A stretch of DNA of 64,000 nucleotides from Flavobacterium sp. Root420 (GTDB lineage: Bacteria > Bacteroidota > Bacteroidia > Flavobacteriales > Flavobacteriaceae). The notes under the pieces are model-generated. The model made no database searches. It was not told the origin of the DNA and saw nothing but the letters and a program-made list of their open reading frames with translations. The DNA lies in assembly GCF_001427905.1 (NCBI RefSeq), contig NZ_LMEF01000030.1, positions 1-64,000 of the forward strand. Direction: 5' to 3'. The position numbers and the translations under genes were made by a program. Below, in pieces: positions 1-9,019 of this stretch; positions within the stretch are counted from its first letter, which is position 1, and each line of letters starts with the position of its first letter.

Positions 1-48
1 AAACGCTTACAACGGATCTTTTTAAATCCCGTTATAAGCGTTTTTTTG
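1..48 (+). terminator. Rho-independent terminator of a gene beyond the left edge
   Basis: A long imperfect stem (AAACGCTTA at 1-9 pairing with TAAGCGTTT around 35-43, extended inward by AACGG/CCGTT) is followed by a T-run at 41-47. It would end a plus-strand transcript entering from the left. The convergent gene at 214-912 lies downstream on the other strand. Confidence 0.7.
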
Positions 49-213
49 TTGTCTAAAAAATAAACCTGATTAAAATAAGGGATGTTTTTCAGTGCCCTCG
101 ATTTCTCTGAAGCTTTTTTGTCTCGTAACGGGAAACATTGAAATAGCTAACCAGTTTTTTTGAGGATTGTTATAATATTTTAGTATGCGCGTCTTAGATT
201 TCAAATTATTATT

Positions 214-912
214 CTATTTATATTTACTCAAATCTAGATTAAGAATAGTGCCTACTCTGCTAAACTCTTCATTAATCTTTGCATTCAGGATTAGTCGTTC
301 ATTCTTTATTGGATGATTAAAAATTAACTGATGTGCATGAAGCATCATTCCTGTCAGGTCATAATTCTCCAACCATAATTTATTTTGTTTGTTACAACCA
401 TGTGGACGACTTCCTAAAATGGGATGAAAAATATGCTTGAAATGTTTTCGTAATTGATGCATACGTCCAGTTTCAGGAATCGCTTCTACCAAACAATATC
501 GTGACGTTGGTTGATTGTTAAATTCTAACTCAACTTCGGCATTTTGCAAACGGTGAAAGTATGTTATTGCATTTTGTTTAACGTCATCATCATTGGTTAA
601 ATCATAATCAATCGTTAGTTCTTCGGGTGACCAACCACGTAAAATTGCTAAATATTTTTTTTCGACTTCGCGTGTGGCAAAACGATCATTCATAATTTTC
701 AAAACCTCTTTATTCAACGCAAATAATAAGACACCAGATGTTTTGCGGTCTAACCGATGAATAGGATAAACGTGTCGGCCTCCTATTTGATTTCTCAATT
801 CTTGAATAGCATACACTTTTGCATCGCGTGCATAAAATGATTTATGAACCAACAATCCACTTGGTTTATTAATTGCTATAATATATTCGTCTTGGTAAAG
901 AATTTCTAACAT
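214..912 (-). CDS. truC: RluA-family pseudouridine synthase (TruC-like)
   Basis: The protein (232 aa) is an RluA-type pseudouridine synthase, which isomerises uridine to pseudouridine in tRNA or rRNA. The signature HRLDRKTSGVLLFAL (residues 52-66) contains the catalytic Asp55. No N-terminal S4 domain is present. Lack of S4 and the short length fit TruC (tRNA U65) better than RluC or RluD, but the true substrate cannot be told from sequence. The ATG at 912 sits right at the conserved N-terminal LYQDEYIIAINKPSG, so the start is secure. It stands alone, convergent with the terminator at the left edge. Confidence 0.85.
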   Translation of the reverse strand: MLEILYQDEYIIAINKPSGLLVHKSFYARDAKVYAIQELRNQIGGRHVYPIHRLDRKTSGVLLFALNKEVLKIMNDRFATREVEKKYLAILRGWSPEELTIDYDLTNDDDVKQNAITYFHRLQNAEVELEFNNQPTSRYCLVEAIPETGRMHQLRKHFKHIFHPILGSRPHGCNKQNKLWLENYDLTGMMLHAHQLIFNHPIKNERLILNAKINEEFSRVGTILNLDLSKYK

Positions 913-1155
913 TTGGCAAAAATAAAAGAGATTTCGATTAAAATCACTTTTATTACTTATTTAGTTCTATACTTTTCACGCTCTCGAAGTGTTCCTTGTG
1001 AAAAGCTGTACGAATACCGACTGATTTCGCACCCACAATCTAAATTAAGTTAAGAATACTTTGAGAAAAATAGTATAAAATAAAAAAGCTCCAGATTTCT
1101 CTGAAAGTATTTTTACTAATACTCGTGATAATGAAGAAAAAAAGATGTTTGATTT

Positions 1156-1189
1156 ATAAAAAAACGGGATGATTTTGATATCATCCCGT
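1156..1189 (-). terminator. Terminator of tmRNA gene
   Basis: On the minus strand, ACGGGATGAT and ATCATCCCGT form a perfect 10-bp stem around a 6-nt loop (1164-1189), followed by a run of T. It begins 5 nt after the mature tmRNA 3' end, as expected for a primary-transcript terminator. Confidence 0.88.
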
Positions 1190-1193
1190 CCAG

Positions 1194-1586
1194 TGGAGTC
1201 GCCGGGAATCGAACCCGGGTCCAAACAAGCAACTAAAGAGCTTTCTACGCGTTTATTTCCTGATTGGATTTTCAATGTTAAGTTAGGTCAGGAACAACCA
1301 CTCAACACTTATCTTCTTAATTTCGAAATCCACCCGAAGCTCATGGAAATCTAGGTTTATTTTTACGGTTCTCCTATACTGAACGCCACAAACCAAGGCT
1401 TTCAAGGAGAATCCAGCTTCCCTATCTGATAGGGACGTGGCTAATCTTACTATAATTCAGATTATGCAGCTAAAGCGTAGTTATTTTCGCCGTGTAAGAT
1501 TGTAAGATCTTATATTTACGAGCAAGGTCTCAATGCTCGACGTGCTTACTTTTCAATTCGACTTGCTGTCAAAACCAGTCGACCCC
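1194..1586 (-). ncRNA. ssrA: tmRNA (transfer-messenger RNA)
   Basis: tmRNA rescues stalled ribosomes and tags the unfinished protein for proteolysis. The 5' end GGGGTCG (1586 downward) pairs with CGACTCC at the 3' end (1195-1201) to form the 7-bp acceptor stem. The T-arm GGTTCGATTCCCGG precedes it and the discriminator A is at 1194. CCA is not encoded. The tag frame lies at 1462-1491 (minus) and reads GENNYALAA followed by TAA, with resume codon GGC. This tag type is usual in flavobacteria. Length is about 393 nt. A one-piece form is supported because tag and both ends are in the usual order. Small ORFs predicted across it are spurious. Confidence 0.96.
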
Positions 1587-1599
1587 AAAATTGAGTTTG

Positions 1600-1607
1600 C
1601 AAATTTA
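1600..1607 (-). promoter_or_regulatory. ssrA: Probable -7 element of tmRNA promoter
   Basis: Reading the minus strand, TAAATTTG matches the Bacteroidota -7 consensus TAnnTTTG and lies 13 nt before the mature 5' end, so a short precursor leader would be trimmed. No clear -33 TTTG is visible. Confidence 0.5.
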
Positions 1608-1652
1608 TACTATTTGTTGTTAGATAAATAATAAATTTGACTTAAAATTATA

Positions 1653-2858
1653 TTATTCTTCGTCCTTGAAATTAAAAGGATAATCTCCAAAAATTGGTGC
1701 CAGTTTGCGAACTGCATACGTATTTCGGGTCATTTTATTGGATAAGGCAAGAATGGTAACATTTTCTTTCTTTAAAGTAATGTAAGATGAGGTATTACCA
1801 TGCCACCAGCCATTATGGAAATAGAAATTTTGTCCGGTTTCCCAATTGATCATTCGGATACCTAATCCATAATTTTTTGTACCTTTTCTTTCATTGCTGT
1901 AACCTGTAAATACTTCTTTTAGCAAAGCAGGTTTCAAAAAGTCAGGTGAATTTCTGGCTCTGTCAAATTTTAAAAGATCGCGAACAGTCGAAAAGATATT
2001 TTTATCTCCGTAAACATTATCGAGATAATCAAAACCAATTTCTGCACCATTGCCTTTGTATGAAGGAACAATTTTTTTTCTATCCTTGTCATCATCAAAA
2101 ACATAAGTATGTCTCATGCCTAAAGGTTTAAAAATGATTTCAGACATTGCTTCCTTATAAGTCAATCCGGTAACTTTTTCGATGATAAGCGCCAGCATTG
2201 CGTAATTGGTATTGCAATAACCAAAACGTGTTCCTGTTTTTGATTCCAATCCAATATCTTTTGTTGCTAAAATATCTAAAATGGCTGCATTGGTAAGCTG
2301 ATTGTGCCTGTCCCAAACGGATTTGTCGTGGTCTGTAAAATAGGCGTAATTACGCATGCCGCTGCGATGACTCAAAAGCATTCGGACTGTACAATCTTCA
2401 TATGGAAATGTTTTTAAAATTGTATTTACTTTTTGGTCCAGATCAATTTTACCTGCATTGACCAATTTTAGAACAGCTGTAGCAGTTAAAACTTTACTGA
2501 CAGAAGCAATTTGTACAGGAGTATCTGCCGTTATTTTGGTGCCTTCGTTTTTATTGGCATATCCATTATATCTTTCAAAGATAATCTGACCATTTCTGGC
2601 AACCAGAAAGCTGCCGTTCATACTGTTGTTTGGCCAGTTTTTAACGTAAAAATGATTTATTCTTCCTTTTACTGAATTGATATAAGCCTGGCTAAGTCTC
2701 TTCTCCGGACCTAATGGCTTCATCTTTGGCATTGTATCTTCAACTGTTGGAGTAGTGTCAACAATTGTTTTTTTATCTTTTCCGCATGAGCTTAAAACTA
2801 AGATTAGAAAAAGTATTTGTGGTATATTTGTTTTTTTTAGGAGACTCATTTTCATCAT
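1653..2858 (-). CDS. Serine beta-lactamase-fold hydrolase, lipoprotein
   Basis: A 401-aa member of the beta-lactamase/penicillin-binding-protein class C fold (AmpC, EstB, PBP4* group). Motifs are the nucleophile motif S119-V-S-K122, Y214-C-N216 in place of YxN, and H348-N-G350 in place of KTG. The N-terminus has a lipobox (LSSC, Cys25), so the protein is likely lipid-anchored at the outer membrane. Members include D-alanyl-D-alanine peptidases and esterases as well as true beta-lactamases, so resistance should not be assumed. The start is ambiguous among three close ATG codons (2858, 2855, 2849). The gene is monocistronic. Confidence 0.85.
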   Translation of the reverse strand: MMKMSLLKKTNIPQILFLILVLSSCGKDKKTIVDTTPTVEDTMPKMKPLGPEKRLSQAYINSVKGRINHFYVKNWPNNSMNGSFLVARNGQIIFERYNGYANKNEGTKITADTPVQIASVSKVLTATAVLKLVNAGKIDLDQKVNTILKTFPYEDCTVRMLLSHRSGMRNYAYFTDHDKSVWDRHNQLTNAAILDILATKDIGLESKTGTRFGYCNTNYAMLALIIEKVTGLTYKEAMSEIIFKPLGMRHTYVFDDDKDRKKIVPSYKGNGAEIGFDYLDNVYGDKNIFSTVRDLLKFDRARNSPDFLKPALLKEVFTGYSNERKGTKNYGLGIRMINWETGQNFYFHNGWWHGNTSSYITLKKENVTILALSNKMTRNTYAVRKLAPIFGDYPFNFKDEE

Positions 2859-3096
2859 TCTTTAAAAACAAATATATAGAATTCAATATTTATGTTTTTG
2901 TTTTTTTGACTCCTTTAAAAAACTTATTTTAACATTGTTTTAACTTCTTTTTTTGTTAGTTAATTGTGCATCAGCTAGTAGCGTTATAAAAATGTTTGAA
3001 ATAAGAAAATAACAACAAAAATTTAACTAATTTTGTTATATTTGAAACAAATTGAATTAAAAAAGTTATATTAATACCTATCTTAATCTCGTATAA

Positions 3097-4299
3097 ATGA
3101 AATTTGGAATTATAAAAGAAAGAAAATCCCCACCAGACAGACGTGTAGTATTCTCACCTAATGAACTTGCTAAATTAAAACAGCTTTATCATGAAGCCAC
3201 TGTTGAGGTTGAAAATTCTGATATCCGAATTTTTTCAGACGCCCAGTACAAAAGCATGGGTATAACTGTTACGGATGATGTTTCGGATTGCGACGTTTTA
3301 TTCGGTGTAAAAGAAGTTCCTGTTGAAAATTTGATTCCAAACAAGGCCTATTTCTTTTTTTCGCATACCATAAAAAAGCAACCTTATAATAGAAAACTAT
3401 TAAAGGCAATTTTAGAAAAGAATATCGATTTATACGATCATGAAACTATTGTTGATGCTGAAAATCGTCGTTTAATTGGCTTCGGAAAATATGCCGGAAT
3501 GGTTGGTGTTTATAACGGAATTCGTGCTTTCGGAATAAAATTTGAATTGTTCAAATTGCCTAAAGCCGAAACATTAGCGGGGAAAGAAGCTTTAATCGCG
3601 CACTTAAAACGCATTACTTTACCACCTTTGAAATTTGTTGTTACAGGAACCGGAAAAGTAGGGAGTGGTGCAAAAGAAATTTTAGACGCCATTAAAGTAA
3701 AAGAAGTTACGGTAGATAATTATTTGACTAAAAATTATACACAGTCGGTTTACGTGCAGTTGGATGTTTTAGAATATAACAAACGAATTGACGGCCGGGT
3801 TTTAGATTTTAATGATTTTACCTCGCATCCTGAAGCCTATGTTTCTGATTTTGAAAAATTCACTAAAGTGTCTGATATTTATTATGCAGGTCACTTTTAT
3901 GACAATGCAGCGCCAATGATTTTAACACAGGAAATGCTGAATGCAAGTGACTGCAAATTAAGAGTCGTTGCTGATATTTCATGTGATGTTAACGGACCAA
4001 TTGCCTGCACATTGCGTTCTTCGACAATTGAAGAACCTCTTTATGGGTACTTTCCATTAGAGAATAAAGAAGTTGACGTTTTTCATCCTGCAGCAATTGT
4101 AGTGATGGCAGTTGATAATTTACCATGCGAAATCCCGAAAGATGCAAGTGAAGGTTTTGGAGAACAATTTATGGAACATGTTATTCCTGCATTTTTTAAT
4201 GGAGACAAAGACGGAATTCTACAACGCGCCAAAATTACAGAGAAAGGAAAATTAACTCCAAGATTTGCTTATTTGCAAGATTATGTAGACGGGAAATAA
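3097..4299 (+). CDS. Saccharopine/alanine dehydrogenase-family NAD(P) oxidoreductase
   Basis: 400 aa. The N-terminal half resembles the AlaDH/PNT N domain (KFGIIKERKSPPDRRVVFSP, residues 2-21). The stretch FFFSHTIKKQPYNRKLLKA with a following DHETI resembles yeast-type saccharopine dehydrogenase (LYS1). A dinucleotide-binding loop GTGKVGSGAKEIL lies near residue 188. This family performs NAD-dependent reductive amination or deamination. Substrate (saccharopine, alanine or another amino acid) is not determined by the motifs I can see. A possible -7 element TATATTTG lies about 60 bp upstream. It is convergent with fumC and shares a bidirectional terminator. Confidence 0.75.
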   Translation: MKFGIIKERKSPPDRRVVFSPNELAKLKQLYHEATVEVENSDIRIFSDAQYKSMGITVTDDVSDCDVLFGVKEVPVENLIPNKAYFFFSHTIKKQPYNRKLLKAILEKNIDLYDHETIVDAENRRLIGFGKYAGMVGVYNGIRAFGIKFELFKLPKAETLAGKEALIAHLKRITLPPLKFVVTGTGKVGSGAKEILDAIKVKEVTVDNYLTKNYTQSVYVQLDVLEYNKRIDGRVLDFNDFTSHPEAYVSDFEKFTKVSDIYYAGHFYDNAAPMILTQEMLNASDCKLRVVADISCDVNGPIACTLRSSTIEEPLYGYFPLENKEVDVFHPAAIVVMAVDNLPCEIPKDASEGFGEQFMEHVIPAFFNGDKDGILQRAKITEKGKLTPRFAYLQDYVDGK

Positions 4300-4336
4300 T
4301 TATTAATTTGTGAATTATTTTTCACACTTTCATTTA

Positions 4337-4380
4337 AAAAAAGAGCTTCATAAAACTTAAAATTTATGAAGCTCTTTTTT
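4337..4380. terminator. Bidirectional terminator between oxidoreductase gene and fumC
   Basis: A stem of about 18 bp (AAAAAAGAGCTTCATAAA against TTTATGAAGCTCTTTTTT) has A and T runs on the two sides, so it can serve both convergent genes. Confidence 0.85.
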
Positions 4381-4424
4381 TAAATTAATAATTCACAATT
4401 TACCATTCACCATTCACAATTAGT

Positions 4425-5810
4425 TTAAACCATTTCTTCCGGTTTTACCCAGTCATCAAAATCTTCTGGAGTAACATATCCCAAACGAACAGCTTCGTCT
4501 TTTAAGGTTGTTCCGTTTTTGTGAGCTGTTTGCGCGATTTCCGCAGCCTTATAATATCCAATTTTTGTATTTAAAGCGGTAACCAACATTAACGAATTAT
4601 CTACTAACTCTTTAATACGTTTGTAGTTCGGCTCAATTCCCTGAGCGCAATGTTCGTCGAATGAAACGCAGGCATCACCCAATAATCGTGCTGATTGAAG
4701 GAAATTTGCCGCCATAACCGGTTTAAAAACATTTAATTCATAATGTCCCTGCATTCCGCCAACGGTAATTGCCATGTCATTTCCAATTACTTGTGCGCAA
4801 ACCATAGTTAAGGCTTCACATTGTGTTGGGTTTACTTTTCCAGGCATGATAGAAGATCCCGGTTCATTTTCAGGAATGTGAATTTCTCCAATTCCGGATC
4901 GAGGGCCTGAAGCCAGCATTCTAATATCGTTGGCAATTTTGTTTAAAGACACTGCCAATTGTTTCAAAGCACCATGTGTTTCAACAATAGCATCATGTGC
5001 CGCCAAAGCTTCAAATTTGTTTTCTGCCGTTACAAAAGGGTGATTGGTAAATTCGGCAATATATTCGGCTACTTTTTTGTCGTACCCTTTTGGCGTATTA
5101 AGTCCGGTTCCGACAGCGGTTCCACCCAGAGCAATTTCTGATAAATGCGCCAAAGTGTTTTTAAGCGCTTTTAAACCAAAAGACAATTGAGCGGTATAAC
5201 CTGAAATTTCCTGACCTAAAGTTAAAGGTGTGGCATCCATAAGATGCGTACGGCCAATTTTTACGACGTCTTTGAATTCGTTCGCTTTCGCGGATAATGT
5301 AGCGTGTAATTTTTCGACTCCGGGAATTGTGGTTTCCACGATCATTTTGTATGCCGCAATATGCATTCCGGTTGGGAAAGTATCGTTTGATGATTGTGAT
5401 TTATTGACATCATCATTGGCTTTTATAAATTGTTCGCCTTCGCCAATTTTAAAACCTTTTAGGACTTGAGCGCGATTTGCAATTACTTCATTTACATTCA
5501 TGTTACTTTGCGTGCCTGAACCGGTTTGCCAGATTACAAGTGGAAATTGATCGTCTAATTTTCCTTCTAAAATTTCGTCGCAGACTGCTGCAATAGCATC
5601 TCTTTTTTCTATAGGTAAAACACCGAGATCATAATTGGCATAAGCAGCTGCTTTTTTTAGATAAGCAAAACCTTCGATGATTTCTGGTGGCATCGAGCCA
5701 GACGGTCCAATTTTGAAATTATTTCGGGAACGTTCAGTCTGTGCACCCCAATATTTATCTGCCGGGACTTGTACTTCGCCCATGGTGTCTTTTTCTATTC
5801 TGTATTTCAT
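4425..5810 (-). CDS. fumC: Fumarate hydratase class II
   Basis: 461 aa, full length for iron-independent class II fumarase, which interconverts fumarate and L-malate in the TCA cycle. Visible family motifs are QTGSGTQSNMNVNEV (about 95-109), KSQSSNDTFPT (137-147), GRTHLMDATPLTLGQ (186-200, with His189) and the flexible signature loop GSSIMPGKVNP (318-328) carrying the catalytic serine. Aspartase and argininosuccinate lyase share the fold, but the motif set fits fumarase. The start at 5810 gives the usual N-terminus MKYRIEKDTMGEV. Monocistronic. Confidence 0.95.
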   Translation of the reverse strand: MKYRIEKDTMGEVQVPADKYWGAQTERSRNNFKIGPSGSMPPEIIEGFAYLKKAAAYANYDLGVLPIEKRDAIAAVCDEILEGKLDDQFPLVIWQTGSGTQSNMNVNEVIANRAQVLKGFKIGEGEQFIKANDDVNKSQSSNDTFPTGMHIAAYKMIVETTIPGVEKLHATLSAKANEFKDVVKIGRTHLMDATPLTLGQEISGYTAQLSFGLKALKNTLAHLSEIALGGTAVGTGLNTPKGYDKKVAEYIAEFTNHPFVTAENKFEALAAHDAIVETHGALKQLAVSLNKIANDIRMLASGPRSGIGEIHIPENEPGSSIMPGKVNPTQCEALTMVCAQVIGNDMAITVGGMQGHYELNVFKPVMAANFLQSARLLGDACVSFDEHCAQGIEPNYKRIKELVDNSLMLVTALNTKIGYYKAAEIAQTAHKNGTTLKDEAVRLGYVTPEDFDDWVKPEEMV

Positions 5811-5892
5811 TATATATGTGTGTTTGTTGTTTGTTGTTTGGATGACTAAAAATTCAAAATGTTATTAAAATGAATGGTCTTTTGAAAATGAT

Positions 5893-5984
5893 TCCCTAGC
5901 CCTGATGGAAACGGCATCCTTTTATGGTGGGGTTCACCATAAAAGATATAGTGGACAGCAGGAACCAGCTCCTGAAAACACTCA
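5893..5984 (+). ncRNA. Structured RNA candidate resembling Flavo-1 (copy 1)
   Basis: The gap between fumC and the next gene (5811-6149) holds an element beginning CTAGCCCTGATGGAAACGG, then an 11-bp perfect hairpin (5919-5929 with 5935-5945), then AGATATAGTGGACAGCAGGA. A related order of blocks (GGATA..GGCGATATCCTTTT, hairpin, AAAAGATA.AGCCGAAAGC) occurs on the minus strand near 42.9 kb. The recurrence plus the stem suggests a conserved RNA. The resemblance to the Flavo-1 RNA family is from memory and untested. Outside it the gap shows nothing else. Confidence 0.5.
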
Positions 5985-6149
5985 TATTCTTCTAATTTAG
6001 GTAGTTAAATAATAATTGAAAAAATCCCTTATTTAAAATGAGTTTAAATATACGGATAATTGTGTTTTTATAAAAATTGATTTGGATTTTATTGCTAAGG
6101 AAAAATATAAAACTTACATTTGTCCTTACATTCAAAAATTCCGGAAAAC

Positions 6150-6323
6150 ATGTTTGAATTTTCACAGTACTTAGGCTTTTTACTTTTCTTGACCATACTA
6201 ACTATAGGGTTTTGGTTGATGTTTTTCTTAGTTGGTTTCGTATCTTATTGGGTTACGGGAGCAAGCTGGGAAATGTTCAAAGAGAAAAGAGCAAAAAAGA
6301 GACAAGAAGAACAATCAATTTAA
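6150..6323 (+). CDS. Small single-pass membrane protein, unknown function
   Basis: 57 aa from the ATG at 6150. An upstream TTG (6120) is in frame but adds an unconvincing N-terminus. Residues about 6-34 form one long or two close hydrophobic segments (YLGFLLFLTILTIGFWLMFF), followed by a short basic, charged tail (KEKRAKKRQEEQ) that should face the cytoplasm. I do not recognise a family. It has its own terminator directly downstream, which supports its being a real gene. Confidence 0.6.
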   Translation: MFEFSQYLGFLLFLTILTIGFWLMFFLVGFVSYWVTGASWEMFKEKRAKKRQEEQSI

Positions 6324-6344
6324 TTTTAAATTGACTTCATAAAG

Positions 6345-6377
6345 AAAGGACCCGTTTATACGAGTCCTTTTTTTTTG
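6345..6377 (+). terminator. Terminator of small membrane-protein gene
   Basis: AAAGGAC (6345-6351) pairs with GTCCTTT (6364-6370), extended inward by C-G pairs, and is followed by T at 6368-6376. Confidence 0.75.
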
Positions 6378-6383
6378 TAAAAA

Positions 6384-6442
6384 AAATTCCAAATTCCAAT
6401 TTTAAAAACTTTTATAAGTCTTACTATTGGAATTTGGAATTT
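6384..6442. repeat. Inverted repeat, 17-bp perfect arms
   Basis: AAATTCCAAATTCCAAT at 6384-6400 is the exact reverse complement of 6426-6442. The same 17-mer occurs again at 11472-11488. It lies just past the end of the receptor gene and may also act as its terminator. Confidence 0.8.
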
Positions 6443-6465
6443 TTATTTTTGGAATTTAACCTATA

Positions 6466-8925
6466 TTATCCAGGAAAATCTCCGCCACCGTCTTCATTTC
6501 TAGGCTGGGCATTCTTATCTCTTTCACTTTTAGGTTTGTTGAAACGATATGTAAACGATAAATTGAATTGACGTTTACGAAATTGCATTTCACCATAAGA
6601 AGTTTGACTTTCAAATGTTGCATCATTCTGAAGGTACGTATACGATCTCATAATTCTTGAGTTGAAAATATCGCTGATATTGAAAGCAATAGTTCCTTTG
6701 TCCTTTAATACATCTTTGCTTAAAGCGGTATTCATAGCAAATTGGCCTAAGTTTTTACCCTGTGCTGTTTTTTGCTCTCCATTATAAGTACCGTTTAATT
6801 GCCAGTCTATTTTGTATGGTAGAGTTATTTTTGAGCTAATTCTGGCAAACCAGGTATTGGCTTGGTTATCAAGATTCTGAACAACATCGTTTCCATTGGT
6901 GTCTGTATAAGTGTTTGACCCGGTAGTTTTTACATTATAAAGATTGAAGTTACTGTTTATTCTCCACCATTTGTATGGATTGTAATTGAATGTAAATTCA
7001 AAACCAAATTTTTGCTCTTCTCCTAAGTTGATCGGTCTGCTTAGAATAACCGGAATTCCGTTTACTTCCTGACCGTTTGGCGTTCTCACAAAACTGAAAA
7101 CATCTTTTGTATCTTCAAAATAAGCTGATGTTGTAAAAGTTACTTTTTCCCAACGCTTGATATATCCAATATCGTATTTGTCAGTTAATGAAGGATCTAA
7201 ATCTGGATTTCCCTGAAAAATATTAACGTTACTTGAATAGTTTACTGCCGGATTCATGAAACGTCCTCTTGGTCGCGTTAAACGTTTACTATAACTGGCT
7301 GTAAAGTTACTTTGATCTGAGATTTCATAACTGATAAAAGCACTTGGAAACAGGTTGTTGTATTTTTTTGTATTGAAATCGTTAGTGTCTAACAAGTTAA
7401 CCTGTATATTAGTGTCTTCCCAACGTAAGCCAAACAAATAAGAGAATTTGTTTACTTTAAATCCGTATGAAGTATATAGCGCATTAATGTTTTCTTTGTA
7501 TTCTAAAGTGTTTGATAAATTTGGGTCGTTTACACCCTGATCATCAGTAACGAAATATTCGTTGTTTAGATCACCAAAACTCCCTTTGTATCCAGCTTCA
7601 AGTTGACTTCCTTTTCCTAAAGGCAATACATAATCCGCCTGTACCTGAATTTGTTTCTGAACCTGATCGTTTAATGTAGTATTGAAATTTGGTGACGCTG
7701 TAATGATACTATTACTGTCGTCTGTATTTCTTGAAATCGATAAATCGGCTGTAAGTTTGTGTCCTTTGTCGTTGAAATTTTTAATTAAATTAGAAGTATA
7801 TTCTACATTTTCACTTCCGGTATCACCATTATTTAAACGATACGAAGATCCTGTAAAAGCATGAGCGGCATCAAAGTTGTTATAATTGATTAAGTCTGTC
7901 GTACTTCCTGAATTTTTTTGATAATTAATAGCATTTGTCCAAAAAGTATTTGGTGCAACTGTCCATTCTATACCAGCTCTTCCGTTAAATCCCTCATTTG
8001 TTCTTTTTGTATCACGATCTTCATCCAGATATCCCTTTGGTGTGCCATCAGCATTAAAATAAGAGGTATTAGTTTCTCCACCACCTTCATTAGTTCTGTA
8101 GTTATAACCTGCTGTAGTGAAATAGTTTAATTTCTCTGTCTTATAGTTCAAATTAGCACTTAAACCATAAGTTTCCGGAAGTCCGGTAGAGGCTATAAAA
8201 GTTCCGTTTACACCTTGGTTTTTACCTTTTTTAAGGATAATATTAATCAAACCTGAACCACCTTCAGCATCATAACGGGCTGATGGATTGGTAATAACTT
8301 CAACTTTATCAATGGCATCTGCAGGAAGCTGACGTAAAGCCTCAGCAACATTTATAGCGTTTGAAGGTCTTCCGTCAATTAAAATTCGGATATTATCACT
8401 TCCTCTTAAGCTTACATTTCCTTCAGTATCAACAGAAACAGAGGGAACATTGTCTAAAACGTCACTTACAGTTCCGCCTTTTACCATCATATCCTGACCA
8501 ACGTTGTATACTTTTTTATCCAGTTTTATTTCAACTGTAGATTTTTCGGCACGAACCACAACTTCATTCAATTGTGCTGCATCTTCTGATAAATTTACAA
8601 CTCCTAAACTGGTATCTCCTGAAATGGTTTTTCCTTTGATTTCAGTCGATTTAAATGAAATAAATTCAACTTTAATATCATAAGTTCCGGGAGCAACAGC
8701 TACTTCAAATTCACCTTTTGGGTTGGTGATTCCGCCTGCAATAACTTTGGTGTCATTAGGAGCCATGATCGAGATTGTAGCATACTCAAGTGGTTGTTTG
8801 CTAACTTTTTCGAATACTTTTCCGGTAACTTTTACCTTGTTTTTGCCAGAAGGTGCCTGTTGTGCATAGTTGTAAAAACTTGTAAAAAAAAGAACAAGTA
8901 ATACAGCAAATTTGATTTTTTTCAT
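6466..8925 (-). CDS. Outer-membrane beta-barrel receptor (TonB-dependent type)
   Basis: The protein has a signal peptide (MKKIKFAVLLVLFFTSFYNYAQQ), a carboxypeptidase-regulatory-like domain (roughly residues 35-110, KVTGKVFEKVSKQPLEYATISI), a plug domain (about 130-230, with SVSVDTEGNVSLRGSDNIRILIDG and the motif ARYDAEGGSGLINIILKKG) and a C-terminal beta-barrel of about 550 residues ending in an aromatic-rich strand and a charged tail. This is the OMP_b-brl_3 group common in Bacteroidota. The ligand is unknown. The ATG at 8925 is preferred to that at 8943 because the signal peptide then begins normally. A paralogue of the same architecture is at 57650-60055. No SusD-like partner gene is adjacent. 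Confidence 0.85.
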   Translation of the reverse strand: MKKIKFAVLLVLFFTSFYNYAQQAPSGKNKVKVTGKVFEKVSKQPLEYATISIMAPNDTKVIAGGITNPKGEFEVAVAPGTYDIKVEFISFKSTEIKGKTISGDTSLGVVNLSEDAAQLNEVVVRAEKSTVEIKLDKKVYNVGQDMMVKGGTVSDVLDNVPSVSVDTEGNVSLRGSDNIRILIDGRPSNAINVAEALRQLPADAIDKVEVITNPSARYDAEGGSGLINIILKKGKNQGVNGTFIASTGLPETYGLSANLNYKTEKLNYFTTAGYNYRTNEGGGETNTSYFNADGTPKGYLDEDRDTKRTNEGFNGRAGIEWTVAPNTFWTNAINYQKNSGSTTDLINYNNFDAAHAFTGSSYRLNNGDTGSENVEYTSNLIKNFNDKGHKLTADLSISRNTDDSNSIITASPNFNTTLNDQVQKQIQVQADYVLPLGKGSQLEAGYKGSFGDLNNEYFVTDDQGVNDPNLSNTLEYKENINALYTSYGFKVNKFSYLFGLRWEDTNIQVNLLDTNDFNTKKYNNLFPSAFISYEISDQSNFTASYSKRLTRPRGRFMNPAVNYSSNVNIFQGNPDLDPSLTDKYDIGYIKRWEKVTFTTSAYFEDTKDVFSFVRTPNGQEVNGIPVILSRPINLGEEQKFGFEFTFNYNPYKWWRINSNFNLYNVKTTGSNTYTDTNGNDVVQNLDNQANTWFARISSKITLPYKIDWQLNGTYNGEQKTAQGKNLGQFAMNTALSKDVLKDKGTIAFNISDIFNSRIMRSYTYLQNDATFESQTSYGEMQFRKRQFNLSFTYRFNKPKSERDKNAQPRNEDGGGDFPG

Positions 8926-9019
8926 TGTTATTTTTGGTTTCATTTACTCTTAGACGGCAAATGTAGCCTTTGGTTTAAAGAGTGAAATCACAAAAAAATG
9001 TTAATTCGATACTTTATAT

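Noticed and set aside
1045..1354. Two small ORFs overlapping the tmRNA 3' half
   Set aside because: They overlap the tmRNA and its terminator, and the sequences (GIEPGSKQATKE-like) are translated RNA structure.
1653..2858. Beta-lactam resistance gene
   Set aside because: The fold is shared with peptidases and esterases. The motifs do not identify a clinical-type beta-lactamase.
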